Below, in pieces: positions 34,600 to 46,634 of a stretch of DNA of 64,000 nt. The position numbers and the translations under genes were made by a program. Numbering within the stretch: position 1 is the stretch's first letter; each line of letters opens with the position of its first letter. The DNA lies in the NCBI GenBank assembly GCA_022376925.1, contig JAIOJX010000025.1, positions 142,559,301-142,623,300 of the forward strand. Reading direction: 5' to 3'. The DNA comes from Tragulus kanchil. Taxonomy: Eukaryota; Chordata; Mammalia; Artiodactyla; Tragulidae. A model generated the notes under the pieces. The model saw only the letters and a program-made list of their open reading frames with translations. It searched no databases and had not been told where the DNA came from.

Positions 34600-35200
34600 T
34601 TCATTTTTTGTCATTTGCATATCTTCTTTGATGAGATATCTATTGATATATTTTGACCACTTTTATTTGGATTTCTTTCCTACTGTTGAACTGTTAAGCT
34701 CTCATGTATTTTGGATAAGATTTCTTTAGCACATTAGTTTCTGGAAATATTTTCTCCCAGTTGGAAACTTGTTTGTGTTCTCTTAACAACATTTTTAGGA
34801 GTGTTGTTGTTAACAATAACATAGGAATTATTTTTAATTTTAATATAACTCACCTCACTGATTTTTATTCTCTCATGGATCTTGCTTTTGATGTTACTTC
34901 TATACATTGTTGACACTATTCCCTAACATTTTCTTGAAGATTTTTGCATATATTTTCATGAAAAATATTGGTCTTGAGTTAGTCTTTCTTACAGTCTTTA
35001 TCTGTGTTTAGTATTAGGGTAAAGCTGACCTCTTAGAAAGTATTCAAAGAAAGTTAAAAAGTGTTCTTCTCACTTCTGTTTTCTGCAAAAGAGGGGCAAC
35101 AACTAGTTTAATTTCTTTCCTAAAGTTCTGAAGAATTCACCAGTGAATTATTCTGGCCCTTGCGTTTTTTTTTCTTATGTCTATGCCTGTGTGTACACAT
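34600..35200 (-). mobile_element. L1 ORF2 fragments, antisense (copy 1)
   Basis: CATATCTTCTTTGATGAGATATC and AAATATTTTCTCCCAGTTGG resemble antisense L1 near the ORF2 end. GACCTCTTAGAAAGTATTC and GAATTCACCAGTGAATTATTCTGG resemble the antisense RT-domain region. Much intervening sequence is missing. It recurs at about 35684-36285. Confidence 0.75.
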
Positions 35201-35683
35201 TTTACTTGTAGGTCTTTGAGTATCTTATATCTGTGTTCTTGTATCTGTTAATCAACCATTACTCCACATATTTCTTCTGTTCCATTCTATCTTTTACCCC
35301 CTTCTGGTATTCCTAGTGTCTATTAAGAAAGAAGAAAATGCTTCCCTTCTATGATGAAAGATGTCCAGTATAATCAACCTGCCAATGGTAGCTGACTGAT
35401 CACCAGGGTGAGCATTGTTCTCTGCTGAAGGAAGATTGGGTACTCGGCAGTAGTCATACCAGGTTAGCCTTACTGAGTAGAAATCTGTGTTGCAAAGCCC
35501 ATGTATAACTTCTATCCTTGCCATTATTGCCACTTTGTTTGAGAGCTCATTAGGCAATTCCAGGGGTAGCTAGGGAAAGAGGTTGAGTGGCATCCATGGA
35601 ACAGGTTATCATAGTGTCTTGATGAATAAAGTTTTCCTATGCTGAGGTCACTGTTAGGTGAACATTCATATAAGAAAAAAAGC

Positions 35684-36285
35684 TTCATTTTTTGTCATTT
35701 GCATATCTTCTTTGATGAGATATCTATTGATATATTTTGACCACTTTTATTTGGATTTCTTTCCTACTGTTGAACTGTTAAGCTCTCATGTATTTTGGAT
35801 AAGATTTCTTTAACACATAAGTTTCTGGAAATATTTTCTCCCAGTTGGAAACTTGTTTGTGTTCTCTTAACAACATTTTTAGGAGTGTTGTTGTTAACAA
35901 TAACATAGGAATTATTTTTAATTTTAATATAACTCACCTCACTGATTTTTATTCTCTCATGGATCTTGCTTTTGATGTTACTTCTATACATTGTTGACAC
36001 TATTCCCTAACATTTTCTTGAAGATTTTTGCATATATTTTCATGAAAAATATTGGTCTTGAGTTAGTCTTTCTTACAGTCTTTATCTGTGTTTAGTATTA
36101 GGGTAAAGCTGACCTCTTAGAAAGTATTCAAAGAAAGTTAAAAAGTGTTCTTCTCACTTCTGTTTTCTGCAAAAGAGGGGCAACAACTAGTTTAATCTCT
36201 TTCCTAAAGTTCTGAAGAATTCACCAGTGAATTATTCTGGCCCTTGCATTTTTTTTTTCTTATGTCTATGCCTGTGTGTACACAT
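35684..36285 (-). mobile_element. L1 ORF2 fragments, antisense (copy 2)
   Basis: Duplicate of 34600-35200 with a few substitutions. Confidence 0.75.
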
Positions 36286-36437
36286 TTTACTTGTAGGTCT
36301 TTGAGTATCTTATATCTGTGTTCTTGTATCTGTTAATCAACCATTACTCCACATATTTCTTCTGTTCCATTCTATCTTTTACCCCCTTCTGGTATTCCAG
36401 TTATGCTTATGCCTCACCTTTTTAAGTTGTTTCATAA

Positions 36438-36505
36438 AAAAGAATATTAATATATTAATATATTATTATAATATATTATATAATATTATTAATATATTAA
36501 TTATT
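36438..36505. repeat. AT-only low-complexity tract
   Basis: Irregular TTAATATAT repeats, about 65 bp without G or C. Confidence 0.9.
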
Positions 36506-36642
36506 CAGCTATTTTTAATATTCTGTGTTGTTTTTCCCTTGAATCCTTGGGGTTTCTTGGTTATCTTGAAAGAAACTGCAAGAGAAGCCATGCTGAAGAT
36601 CTCCTGTCTTTCATATTCCATAATTTGAATGCGATATATCTA

Positions 36643-36679
36643 GAGGTGTGTGTATGTGTGTGTGTGTGCGTGTATGTGT
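36643..36679. repeat. (GT)n microsatellite (copy at 37730-37766)
   Basis: An interrupted GTGTGTATGTG tract. Both duplicate copies have the same length and interruptions, which is unusual for independent microsatellite alleles. Confidence 0.92.
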
Positions 36680-36689
36680 AATATTTAGT

Positions 36690-37500
36690 CTTTATTATAT
36701 TGATATATGTTCCCTTGCACCACTTCAGGGGAGTTTTTACAGTAAATTTTACAGTGAATTTTATCAAAAGATTTTCTGCATTGACTGAGATTATCACATG
36801 GGTTTTTTTTATTCTTCAATTTATTGATGTGTGCATCACACTGATTGGTTTGTGGATACTGAAAACTTCTTGCACCCCTGAGATAAATCACACTTGAGCA
36901 TGGTGCATGATCTTTTTAATGTATTGTTGGATTTGGATTGCTAATATTTTATCCATCTGGTCTAATGAATCTTTTAAGGCCTATGCTTCCTGGTTTTCTG
37001 TCTGGATAATATGTCCACTGATGAAAGAGGGGTTTCAATGTCCCTAACTATTATTATATTCCTTCTGATTCTTCTGTTTATGACTGGTAGTATTTGCCTT
37101 ATATATTGAGAAGGTCCAATGTTGGGTGCATATATGTTATAACTGTTATAGCTTCTTCTTGGATTGATCCTTTGATCATTAGGTTATGTTCTTTATTATC
37201 TCCTATAATAGTCTTCACTCTAAACTCTACATTGTCTGATATAAGTATTGCTACTCCAGTTTTCTTTGATCCCCATTTGCATGTAATGCCTTCTTCTATC
37301 CCTTCACTCAGTTCTCCTACATTCTTGAATATTCTGTTCCCTGCATTCTGTTTTTCTGATCATTTTAAGTTTGGGAAGTTTTTATCAAAATATTTTCAAG
37401 CTCACTGATTCTTCTCTGAAACAAATTCCATCTATGAATAAGTCTATCAAAGGCATTTTTCATTATTATTACAGTGTTTTGGACTTCTAACATTTCTTTT
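36690..37500 (-). mobile_element. L1 ORF2 fragments, antisense (copy 1)
   Basis: TTTTATCAAAAGATTTTCTGC, GAGATAAATCACACTTGAGCATGG and ATGATCTTTTTAATGTATTG are antisense L1 RT-region sequence. AACTATTATTATATTCCTTC and ATTGCTACTCCAGTTTTC belong to another part of ORF2. The order relative to 34600-35200 is not collinear, so this is a different insertion or a rearranged one. The reading frames are antisense shadows. Confidence 0.8.
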
Positions 37501-37776
37501 GATCCTTTCTTTGAATTTCCATCTTTCTTCTTACATTATTTATCAGTTCTTACATGTTGTTCACTTTTCTATTAGAGCTCTTAAAATATTAATCATAGTT
37601 ATTCCTAATTTGTGTTGTTTTTCCCTTGAATCCTTGGGGTTTCTTGGTTATCTTGAAAGAAACTGCAAGAGAAGCCATGCTGAAGATCTCCTGTCTTTCA
37701 TATTCCATAATTTGAATGCGATATATCTAGAGGTGTGTGTATGTGTGTGTGTGTGCGTGTATGTGTAATATTTAGT

Positions 37777-38860
37777 CTTTATTATATTGATATATGTTCC
37801 CTTGCACCACTTCAGGGGAGTTTTTACAGTAAATTTTACAGTGAATTTTATCAAAAGATTTTCTGCATTGACTGAGATTATCACATGGGTTTTTTTTATT
37901 CTTCAATTTATTGATGTGTGCATCACACTGATTGGTTTGTGGATACTGAAAACTTCTTGCACCCCTGAGATAAATCACACTTGAGCATGGTGCATGATCT
38001 TTTTAATGTATTGTTGGATTTGGATTGCTAATATTTTATCCATCTGGTCTAATGAATCTTTTAAGGCCTATGCTTCCTGGTTTTCTGTCTGGATAATATG
38101 TCCACTGATGAAAGAGGGGTTTCAATGTCCCTAACTATTATTATATTCCTTCTGATTCTTCTGTTTATGACTGGTAGTATTTGCCTTATATATTGAGAAG
38201 GTCCAATGTTGGGTGCATATATGTTATAACTGTTATAGCTTCTTCTTGGATTGATCCTTTGATCATTAGGTTATGTTCTTTATTATCTCCTATAATAGTC
38301 TTCACTCTAAACTCTACATTGTCTGATATAAGTATTGCTACTCCAGTTTTCTTTGATCCCCATTTGCATGTAATGCCTTCTTCTATCCCTTCACTCAGTT
38401 CTCCTACATTCTTGAATATTCTGTTCCCTGCATTCTGTTTTTCTGATCATTTTAAGTTTGGGAAGTTTTTATCAAAATATTTTCAAGCTCACTGATTCTT
38501 CTCTGAAACAAATTCCATCTATGAATAAGTCTATCAAAGGCATTTTTCATTATTATTACAGTGTTTTGGACTTCTAACATTTCTTTTTGATCCTTTCTTT
38601 GAATTTCCATCTTTCTTCTTACATTATTTATCAGTTCTTACATGTTGTTCACTTTTTCTATTAGAGCTCTTAAAATATTAATCATAGTTATTTTATCTTT
38701 CCTTTTTAGTAATTTCAACATCTGTGTCATATCTGAGTCTGATGCTATTTTTTTAAAATTTGGACTCTGTTTCCTTATTTTCTTTTCATTATGCCTCAGC
38801 AGATTTCTGAAGTTGATTGTGATGTAATAGGAACATAGATAACAGGCATTTGTTGTGAGG
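37777..38860 (-). mobile_element. L1 fragments, antisense (copy 2 plus continuation)
   Basis: Duplicate of 36690-37603, continuing past the duplicated block with AATTTCAACATCTGTGTCATATCTGAG, typical of an antisense old L1 3' region. It ends before the Bov-tA at 38914. Confidence 0.75.
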
Positions 38861-38913
38861 CTTTCTGTTAATATAACTAGGACTAATTTAGCTGTGTCTA
38901 ATGTTTGTTGTTG

Positions 38914-39115
38914 AGTTTCCCTGGTGGCTCAGATGGTAAATAATCTGCCTGCAATTCAGGAGGCCTGGGTTTAACTCCTGTGCTAGGAAGATCCCCTAGG
39001 GAAGGGAATGGCAACCCACTCCAGGATTCTTACCTGGAGAATCATGTGGACAGAGGAGCCTGAAAGGCTATTGTCCATAGGGTTGCAAAGAGTTGGCATT
39101 ACTGAGCGATCACAG
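38914..39115 (+). mobile_element. Bov-tA SINE
   Basis: Full-length: GTTTCCCTGGTGGCTCAGATGG, GCAATTCAGGAGGCCTGGG, GGGAATGGCAACCCACTCCAGG, and tail TTGGCATTACTGAGCGATCAC. Confidence 0.95.
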
Positions 39116-39919
39116 AGGCTTCAAGGACCTCAAGAGGCTTTGTTTTGTCTTTGTTCAATTTGCGCTTCTCTAAATACAATTCATAGGAATAAGCAGTCGA
39201 CTGTTATTTACTGAGTCCCTGTTAATGTGGTGGTGAAGTTTGTGGAAAGGGAAGCATACTATAATTCTAAAGTGTTCTAAGAGCAGTCATAAGTAAATCT
39301 CAGTTTTTCAGTGAACCTGTGCCATTAGGCTGTGATCTCACAAATGTCTCTTAGCTTATCCTCCAGTCCCAACTTAGAGGAGACAGGTAGGATAGTGCTG
39401 TCAAGACTGAAGAAATGCCCTTCCTAAATGTGGGACAATGTTCTGGTAAAACTTTTCCCTTGAAATGTTGGTCATTTTTATAAAGAATACCTTACAGTTA
39501 TTGAACAATATTTACTTCACCCCATGTCATTAGCACTTCCAGAGACAGGAGGGTAGCTATCCTGTCTCTCAATCATATGCTCCTTACAAGCTTGTTAGAA
39601 TAAAGTTCATGAAAGCACAAGGGCACACAAATACTGCAGCTCCAGTAGTTTCTTTCTTTCATTACTGTCTATACTCAGCCTTCAGCAGTTCATCAAAATT
39701 ACCATCAAAGTATTGCTACCAGCTTAAGGTTCTATCAACTTCTGCTCCAAATAAGCAATTTTTGACTATAATCTCTGAACTCAGCTGTCTCTCTACATTG
39801 CCAATGGTTGTTTTCTTTGAGTGGGTCCAAGAAAAGTTATTGATTTTCCATTGTTTCAACATTTATTATTGTAAGAATAGGTATAATAATTCCTAGCTCT
39901 TCACACAGCATATTGTATT
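39116..39919. other. Anonymous DNA
   Basis: No recognised repeat. The 95-codon frame at 39609-39896 is serine- and leucine-rich, without recognised motif or homologue. Confidence 0.55.
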
Positions 39920-40071
39920 GTGCTGAGGCTCTCAGGCGTGTCCGACTCTTTGTGACCCCAAGGACTATACAGATTCCTCTGTCCATGAGAATTCTCCAGG
40001 CAAGAATACTGAAGTGGATTGCCATTCCTTCTCCTGGAGATCTCCCCGACCCAGGGACCAAATTCAAGCCT
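39920..40071 (-). mobile_element. Bov-tA SINE, antisense, lacking its 5' head
   Basis: GCTGAGGCTCTCAGGCGTGTCCGACTC through CTCCCCGACCCAGGGACC. The tRNA-like head is missing, and the sequence runs into a short ACACATAC-rich tract. Confidence 0.92.
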
Positions 40072-40718
40072 GTGTTTATGCATATAAACACACATACCTA
40101 TATACACATACGCATCTATCTTCTGCTGTATCTTTTCCTCTAGGTAACTGACTAATACACTATTCTTATCCAATCCATAATTATTTAATTCATTTATTTC
40201 TTTAGGTACCTATTCATTTGCATGACAAGCCGTAATTAGAACTCTTATTTCAAAAGCTTTAAAGCACAATATTGATAAACTTGAGAATATCAATTTAACA
40301 TTCCATGTGGAAAAACATCATAATTAATATCAGAAGAAAAATAATTCTCTGGTGACAAAATTACTTGAAAGATAAAAGTTTTGAATTTCACTACTCACAA
40401 GACATTTTTAAAAATCAATTAGAAACAAATATCAAACAAGAAAACATTGAAGAGTAAAATAGCATGCTTATAATAGGAAATATAAATTTTGAATATACAT
40501 GGGAAAGGTTGCTTTCAGTTTGTCACACACAATAATTTCAGGATTTTTTATTTTAAAGAGAAATCATGCTTAGGAATATACTGTATATTGGTGCAAACTA
40601 CTCTTTGAGAGAGAGAAATTTGCTAATATGCATAAATATGCAGATGCACAGCCTCACACAGTGATTTAACCATTATCATTACAATACATAAATGTACTGC
40701 TATAGATTTGCAATATGC
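40072..40718. other. AT-rich anonymous DNA
   Basis: No recognised repeat or gene. Confidence 0.6.
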
Positions 40719-40918
40719 TCAGTCGCTCAGTCATGTCTGACTCTTTGTGACCCCATGCACTGTAGCTTTCCAGGCTCCTCTGTCCATGGGGATTCTCCAG
40801 GCAAGAATACTGGAGTGGATTTTCATGCCCTTCTCCAGGGGATCTTCCCAAACCAGGGACCGAACCCAGGTCTCTTGCACTGCAGGCAGATTCTTTACCA
40901 ACTGAGCCACCAAGATTT
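40719..40918 (-). mobile_element. Bov-tA SINE, antisense, near full length
   Basis: GCTCAGTCGCTCAGTCATGTCTGACTC to CCAACTGAGCCACCAAG. This is one of the least diverged Bov-tA copies in the window. Frames at 40666-40932 on both strands are SINE-derived. Confidence 0.96.
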
Positions 40919-41240
40919 GCTAAAGACTTCATATAAATAAGACAAAATGATCATGCCAGCAATTTAATTTATAAAAAGGAATCAGGAATTAAAATTCATT
41001 TTTATGCATAACATTTACATCATGCATATTAACTGTAATTGAAGAAAATATATGTGCTGTCCATGGATGCTTTAAATGCATTATATGAACCACACTAAGA
41101 AAGATATTAGATACAAAAAAGAGCATAGGTCTTGTCATAGAGAATTTTAGAGTCTAATGAAGTCCAAATGGAAATCACAGACAGAAAAATTAAAGGAATG
41201 AAAACTCTCCAGTGAAGAGAATAAAGCTGTTTAACAGTCT
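40919..41240. other. Anonymous DNA
   Basis: No recognised feature. Confidence 0.55.
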
Positions 41241-43531
41241 GAGGCCTTTGGCTATGAAACATAGTGGAACAAGGCTTGAGCATGGGGAAAGGTATGGGAG
41301 TCATGAGAGATGCAGTTGAAATTGACAGACATGGTACAGAGGACAAAGTGTTTTCTTTAGTGTGTGACCTTTGTCCTCCATAAAGCACCAAGAAATCCTT
41401 GAAGGATTTTAAGCAGGACAGCTAATTTATTAAATTTAATTTTAAAAAAAGACCTGGGATTTGTTACAGAACACTAGAAATTGTAGATACTGCAATACAT
41501 TCAGATACAAATTCAATGATATAAACAATGGCTTAAATTAAGGTAATAACCATGGCCAAGAAAAGGACACAGAGAACGAATCTCAAGGAAGGAATGATCA
41601 ACTGTTTCACGTATTACTAAAAGAACAAGAAGGACAGTAGTTCTTAGTTTTGTTTTGTTTCAGTAACAGAGACTTATGGAAGATATTGGTAAGAACAATT
41701 TTATTAGTGGAATAGGACCATCCATCAGATTCACACTAAGTAGAAAGTTATAGGAGGTGAAAAAGTATAATCCAGAAGTTTAGATTCCTTTTTTCAAGAA
41801 GCGTATCTAAAAAGAGACAAAATATTGTGATATTAAGAGAGGACAAAATGACAAATAAATATTCTTATGTTTGGAGAAGCTGATGAAGGTTACTCATGGA
41901 GAGGAAGGCATCAAGGATCAAGAAGAGCTTGGGAAAGTAAGGGACAGATCTCCTCCACTGAGATGAAGGAAAAGTGAGAACACTTTGTGTATACATTTAA
42001 GATTAATGTTTGGCAATTAAAGAATTTTATGCCCTATGCCCTTTCTGTTTCTGAGTCACAACACAGTTCTATTTTTTAAATGGAAGTAGAAGGGAAAGCA
42101 GAATTAACTTGGTGTTGTCTGAAAATAGAGATTCAGTACATTATTCACAGCCTTCTACCTAAACCATAAACCCTGTGAAGAAACAGACATGATTATTTGT
42201 ATCACTCATATTTGGTCGTATAAGCACAGAAAGGCACTGAGAAAAACAGTTAATATATTTCCTTAATCATTCCAATCATTTAGAAGTTAAAAACAATATA
42301 TCAATGGTGTCAATTCATATCACAATATAAGTTCCTTATAGTTCAACAGAAAATACATTAAAATAGGAACAAGACTTGAGCAATGGGGAAAGGTACAGTA
42401 AGTCAATTGAGGCTTTTGTCTATGAAACATAGGGGAACAAGACTTGAGCATGGGGAAAGGTACAGTAGTCATGAGAGATGCAGTTGAAATTGACAGACAT
42501 GGTACAGAGGACAAAGTGTTTTCTTTAGTGTGATCTTTGTCCTCCATAAAGCACCAAGAAATCCTTGAAGGATTTTAAGCAGGAAAGCTAATTTATTAAA
42601 TTTAATTTTAAAAAAAGACCTGGGATTTGTTACAGAACACTAGAAATTGTAGATACTGCAATACATTCAGATACAAATTCAATGATATAAACAATGGCTT
42701 AAATTAAGGTAATAACCATGGCCAAGAAAAGGACACAGAGAACGAATCTCAAGGAAGGAATGATCAACTGTTTCATGTATTACTAAAAGAACAAGAAGGA
42801 CAGTAGTTCTTAGTTTTGTTTTGTTTCAGTAACAGAGACTTATGGAAGATATTGGTAAGAACAATTTTATTAGTGCAATAGGACCATCCATCAGATTCAC
42901 ACTAAGTAGAAAGTTATAGGAGGTGAAAAAGTATAATCCAGAAGTTTAGATTCCTTTTTTCAAGAAGCGTATCTAAAAAGAGACAAAACATTGTGATATT
43001 AAGAGAGGACAAAATGACAAATAAATATTCTTATGTTTGGAGAAGCTGATGAAGGTTACTCATGGAGAGGAAGGGATCAAGGATCAAGAAGAGCTTGGGA
43101 AAGTAAGGAACAGATCTCCTCCACTGAGATGAAGGAAAAGTGAGAACACTTTGTGTATACATTTAAGATTAATGTTTGGCAATTAAAGAATTTTATGCCC
43201 TATGCCCTTTCTGTTTCTGAGTCACAACACAGTTCTATTTTTTAAATGGAAGTAGAAGGGAAAGCAGAATTAACTTGGTGTTGTCTGAAAATAGAGATTC
43301 AGTACATTATTCACAGCCTTCTACCTAAACCATAAACCCTGTGAAGAAACGGACATGATTATTTGTATCACTCATATTTGGTCGTATAAGCACAGAAAGG
43401 CACTGAGAAAAACAGTTAATATATTTCCTTAATCATTCCAATCATTTAGAAGTTAAAAACAATATATCAATGGTGTCAATTCATATCACAATATAAGTTC
43501 CTTATAGTTCAACAGAAAATACATTAAAATA
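41241..43531. repeat. Direct duplication 13 (offset 1166-1168 bp)
   Basis: 41241-42365 recurs as 42409-43531. At least eight scattered single-base differences make this the most diverged pair (about 1%). The junction 42366-42408 contains an extra, imperfect copy of a 34-bp piece (GAACAAGACTTGAGC..GGTACAGTA) seen again at 42435. The content is anonymous and shows no gene. Confidence 0.96.
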
Positions 43532-44463
43532 TAAAAACATATAAAATTGTAGAAATTACAGTGGAAAGATCCTTAAGGAGTATCCAAGCCCACCAACTAT
43601 CCTGACAGTCCAACATCTATTTGATATGCAGAGAAAAATCTATCACATCAAGATGTACTGCCAAGCATTAGGCTCAATTTTTCCTATTTAAAAATCAATA
43701 AAAAATTCACATTTCAGGAAATGTGATAAATATATTTATGAAAGAACAAAACTTTTTCATAGTCAAATAGCAGAGGCCATCTAAAATCTTTAGCTATATT
43801 GATAAATAGATGAATCCATTGTAAATGTGAAATATTATCTGTTGAAGTCAATGGCTATAATCAGTTTGCTAAAGCTATTTTAGCTTTTCTGATTTTCATC
43901 ATTTTTGTTCTTTATGTTTCACCAGTAAAGCAAGAATAGCTTGTCATCTATTTTACCTCATATAGAAAAATATAATTTCCACCTTCCCTGAAGCAAACAG
44001 AGTACAACAACTGCAGAACAGAAAAGGGGGGGCGAGAAAAGAACCATAGCATACACTGGTCTCTAATCGAAAGGGAATGATGGATAAAGGAATTTTTATC
44101 ACAGATACCTCTAAATTCATTGTGCAAACTTTTCCTAAAATTCTGAACTGTATGTGAATATATATGAAGTACCAGAATATAAATCCTGGTACAATGTCTT
44201 GCTATAGCCTTTTATTTTGTACATATTTCATTTCAATAGACTAAAACAAAGGTTAAGATTTACTGTTATTCCTTGAAAAATTTTAGTTATATCAGTTATA
44301 CTTATTGAAGATTCTGTTGAGAGCTTCTAGGCACAGTAATAATATGTATTTTTGTTTTTGAATTTCCAGCAAAGGCATATTAATATAAATAGTTTAGATT
44401 TGTCATTATTATTCCTTGCTCTATGGGTCATGATTCCCTCACAAATAAATCCATAGGATACAT

Positions 44464-44464
<1 letters not shown>
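43532..44464. other. Anonymous AT-rich DNA
   Basis: No recognised gene or repeat. Confidence 0.55.
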
Positions 44465-44511
<47 letters not shown>

Positions 44512-44559
44512 AAACACATGGGATATATACTTACATGCATACATATACAGGATATATAT

Positions 44560-44590
<31 letters not shown>

Positions 44591-44592
44591 TA
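44465..44592. repeat. Compound microsatellite (CA)n(TA)n ... (GATA)n
   Basis: A CA run followed directly by a TA run (44465-44510), then after about 50 bp a GATA run (about 44562-44592). The reverse frame 44428-44679 is a translation of these repeats. Confidence 0.95.
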
Positions 44593-44635
44593 GATATGTA
44601 TATATAAACATACACACATACACAAATAAAAAGAG

Positions 44636-45012
44636 AGAGATAGAGATAAGAGATTTACTCTAAGAAGCGGCTCACACAATTTTGGAAGCTAGGAAACTCC
44701 ACAGTCTGCTGCCTATACACTAGAAGTTTAAGAAAGACAGTGTGTAATTTAATCTAAGTCCACAAACCAGAGAGCCAAGGGAATAAATGGGGTCAAAAGA
44801 TGGGTGCAATGAGAGAAAATTCTCCCAACCTCTTTCAGTTCTATTCGGACCAAAACCAGACGGGATATTAACCCTCATTGATCTTGGTCTACAGATACAA
44901 ATGCTAATTCCTTTCAGAACAATTTCATGGACACACCCAGAAATAACCTTTTACTAGTCATCCAGAGGTCTCTCATCCCAGTCAAGTTGGCCCATAAAAT
45001 TTGCCATCCCAC
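44636..45012 (-). mobile_element. Old LTR-like mammalian repeat (related to 33001-33407)
   Basis: AGATTTACTCTAAGAAGCGGCTCACAC, ACAAATGCTAATTCCTTTCAG, GGACACACCCAGAAATAACC and CAGTCAAGTTGGCCCATAAAATTTGCC share the layout of the repeat at 33001. The 5' end merges with the preceding microsatellite. Confidence 0.6.
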
Positions 45013-46183
45013 TGCCAATAGAAATGATTATCTTAAAAAGACCAGTGGTTCTTTTTGTTCTGTGCTGACAAACCTACCAACTTTAAGTATCTAAGACTGA
45101 CAGGAACTGGTTCATCACAGTATTCTGAAATCTAATTACCCTTAAACATAAACACTTACTATATATTGTAGTCCCTGGGTCAGATATTTCATATAAAATC
45201 TTTACTTCTTATAAAGTATAACATACAAAGAAGTAGTCTTGCCATCCAAACCTACAAAAGAGAAATCCTAGACTTAAAGGTTTAAATACTAAGTGACTTG
45301 TCCAGGGTAGCATCATTATTAAGTGGCTGACTTTAGGTTTATGTTCATATCTGCCCAACTGCTGACACCTATGCTAAATTTATTATAAACACAATATATG
45401 TATGTGTTGCTTTGGATAAGATAATTCCAGCCCTGAAGAGAATTTTGTCATTAAACATAGTATTGCCTCATCTCCAGAAGGTAAGATAGACTGACCAGCC
45501 AATGGCCTCACACACAGAGGAAAAGATCCCACATGGTGAATCAGTAAAGGTTCTAGAGATGCTAAACTAAAATTTCCTCTATAAAAGGCACTTAACAACC
45601 ACTGACATATTAATATATTTAGGTGAAAATGAGCACATCAACTGTCAGTGTTTCAGTTTAAAAGATTAGAGGGTAAGAGTAGACCATTAAAATAAAAAAT
45701 AAACAAGATATATATATAAAAAAAAATCAAGTCTCTGCATAAAATGTAAGAAGAACCGACCAAAAGTTTGGAGAGAGATTGAAAGTTTGTGGGGTGGGGA
45801 ATGGGGAGAGAGAGAGAGAAAGATTCCTGTGATTGTTGCCAAGATACCAGCACACATAAAGCTATGCTTGGAAATGTCATATTTATAGGAATTAACACTG
45901 CTCTGATTATTTTCAAATTAGCCTGAAATAGACTCAAGGGAAAGTTGGTAAATCTTCATATACATATTTAAAGGCTGGAATTTCTTTCATTTGTCTGATT
46001 TTTAGAATTTAATTTAACTTTTAATTCCAGGAAACAAATCATATTTATGACTTGCTTCACATAATAGCATTTTAAATAACCCAAAGTACTATACCTTAAA
46101 GTTTTAACATCAATGCCTTATTTGAAAATGAATACATGTCAAATTTTGCCAATCTTTCGCATAATATTATTATTATGGTTTTT
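45013..46183. other. Anonymous AT-rich DNA
   Basis: No recognised repeat. A GA-rich run lies at 45797-45822. The 94-codon reverse frame at 45653-45937 shows no known domain. Confidence 0.55.
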
Positions 46184-46315
46184 GCTCGGGGTGGGGGGGG
46201 TCGCCCCGGGGGGATCTTCAGAATGCAAGGGCGGCTCTGTCACTGCAGGAGCTGAGCTGAGGTGGGGTGCTCTGTGGAGAACAGGTGCAGGAGGGCTAGT
46301 TGTCACCTTTTGTTT
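46184..46315. other. GC-rich patch of unknown origin
   Basis: About 130 bp with G-runs, CGCCCCGGGGGG and GGGCGGC in otherwise AT-rich DNA. It is immediately left of a CHR-type SINE tail. A 183-codon frame (46113-46664) spans this patch and the antisense SINE, so it is not evidence of a gene. Confidence 0.6.
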
Positions 46316-46344
46316 GAAGCAAAAAATGCCAAACAGGACTCCTT

Positions 46345-46634
46345 TATTTTTTAGTGTTTTTTCTTTTTTAAAAAATTTTGGCCTTTTTAATTGGTCTTTC
46401 ATTTATTTATTTTCATCCATCTTTGTTCTTTGGCCTGTGTGGGTCTCCCATCGCAGTGGCCTCCCTCATTGCAGAGCACTGGCTCTGGGTGCATGTGCTC
46501 CAGAACGGTGGCTCATAATTGGACACATCAGTCCAGCCGCTCTGCAGTATATGGGATCTTCCCGTGCCAGGCATCGAACTGGTGCCCCTTGCACTACAAG
46601 GCAGACTCTTTATCCACTGGACCACCAGGGAAGA
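46345..46634 (-). mobile_element. CHR-type SINE, antisense (tail type B)
   Basis: Tail complement TTTTGGCCTTTTTAATTGGTC, then TTCATCCATCTTTGTTCTTTGG, CAGAGCACTGGCTCTGGG, ATTGGACACATCAGTCCAG, and head complement CTGGACCACCAGGGAAGA. I did not find a convincing target duplication. Confidence 0.93.

Larger units (their letters stand above)
34229..36398. repeat. Direct duplication 11 (offset 1085 bp, abutting)
   Basis: 34229-35313 and 35314-36398 are a head-to-tail pair with no filler. Differences include a C loss (34258-34262/35343-35346), A/G at 34359/35445, and several substitutions near 34728-34738/35812-35822. Confidence 0.97.
36524..38692. repeat. Direct duplication 12 (offset 1087-1089 bp)
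   Basis: 36524-37603 recurs as 37611-38692 with a 7-bp filler (CCTAATT). Two T-run length differences (near 37495/38583 and 37566/38655) are the main differences seen. Both ends lie within antisense L1 or unique DNA. Confidence 0.97.

Noticed and set aside
36561..36797. Threonine/histidine-repeat protein frame
   Set aside because: It is the translation of the antisense GT microsatellite and L1 remnants.
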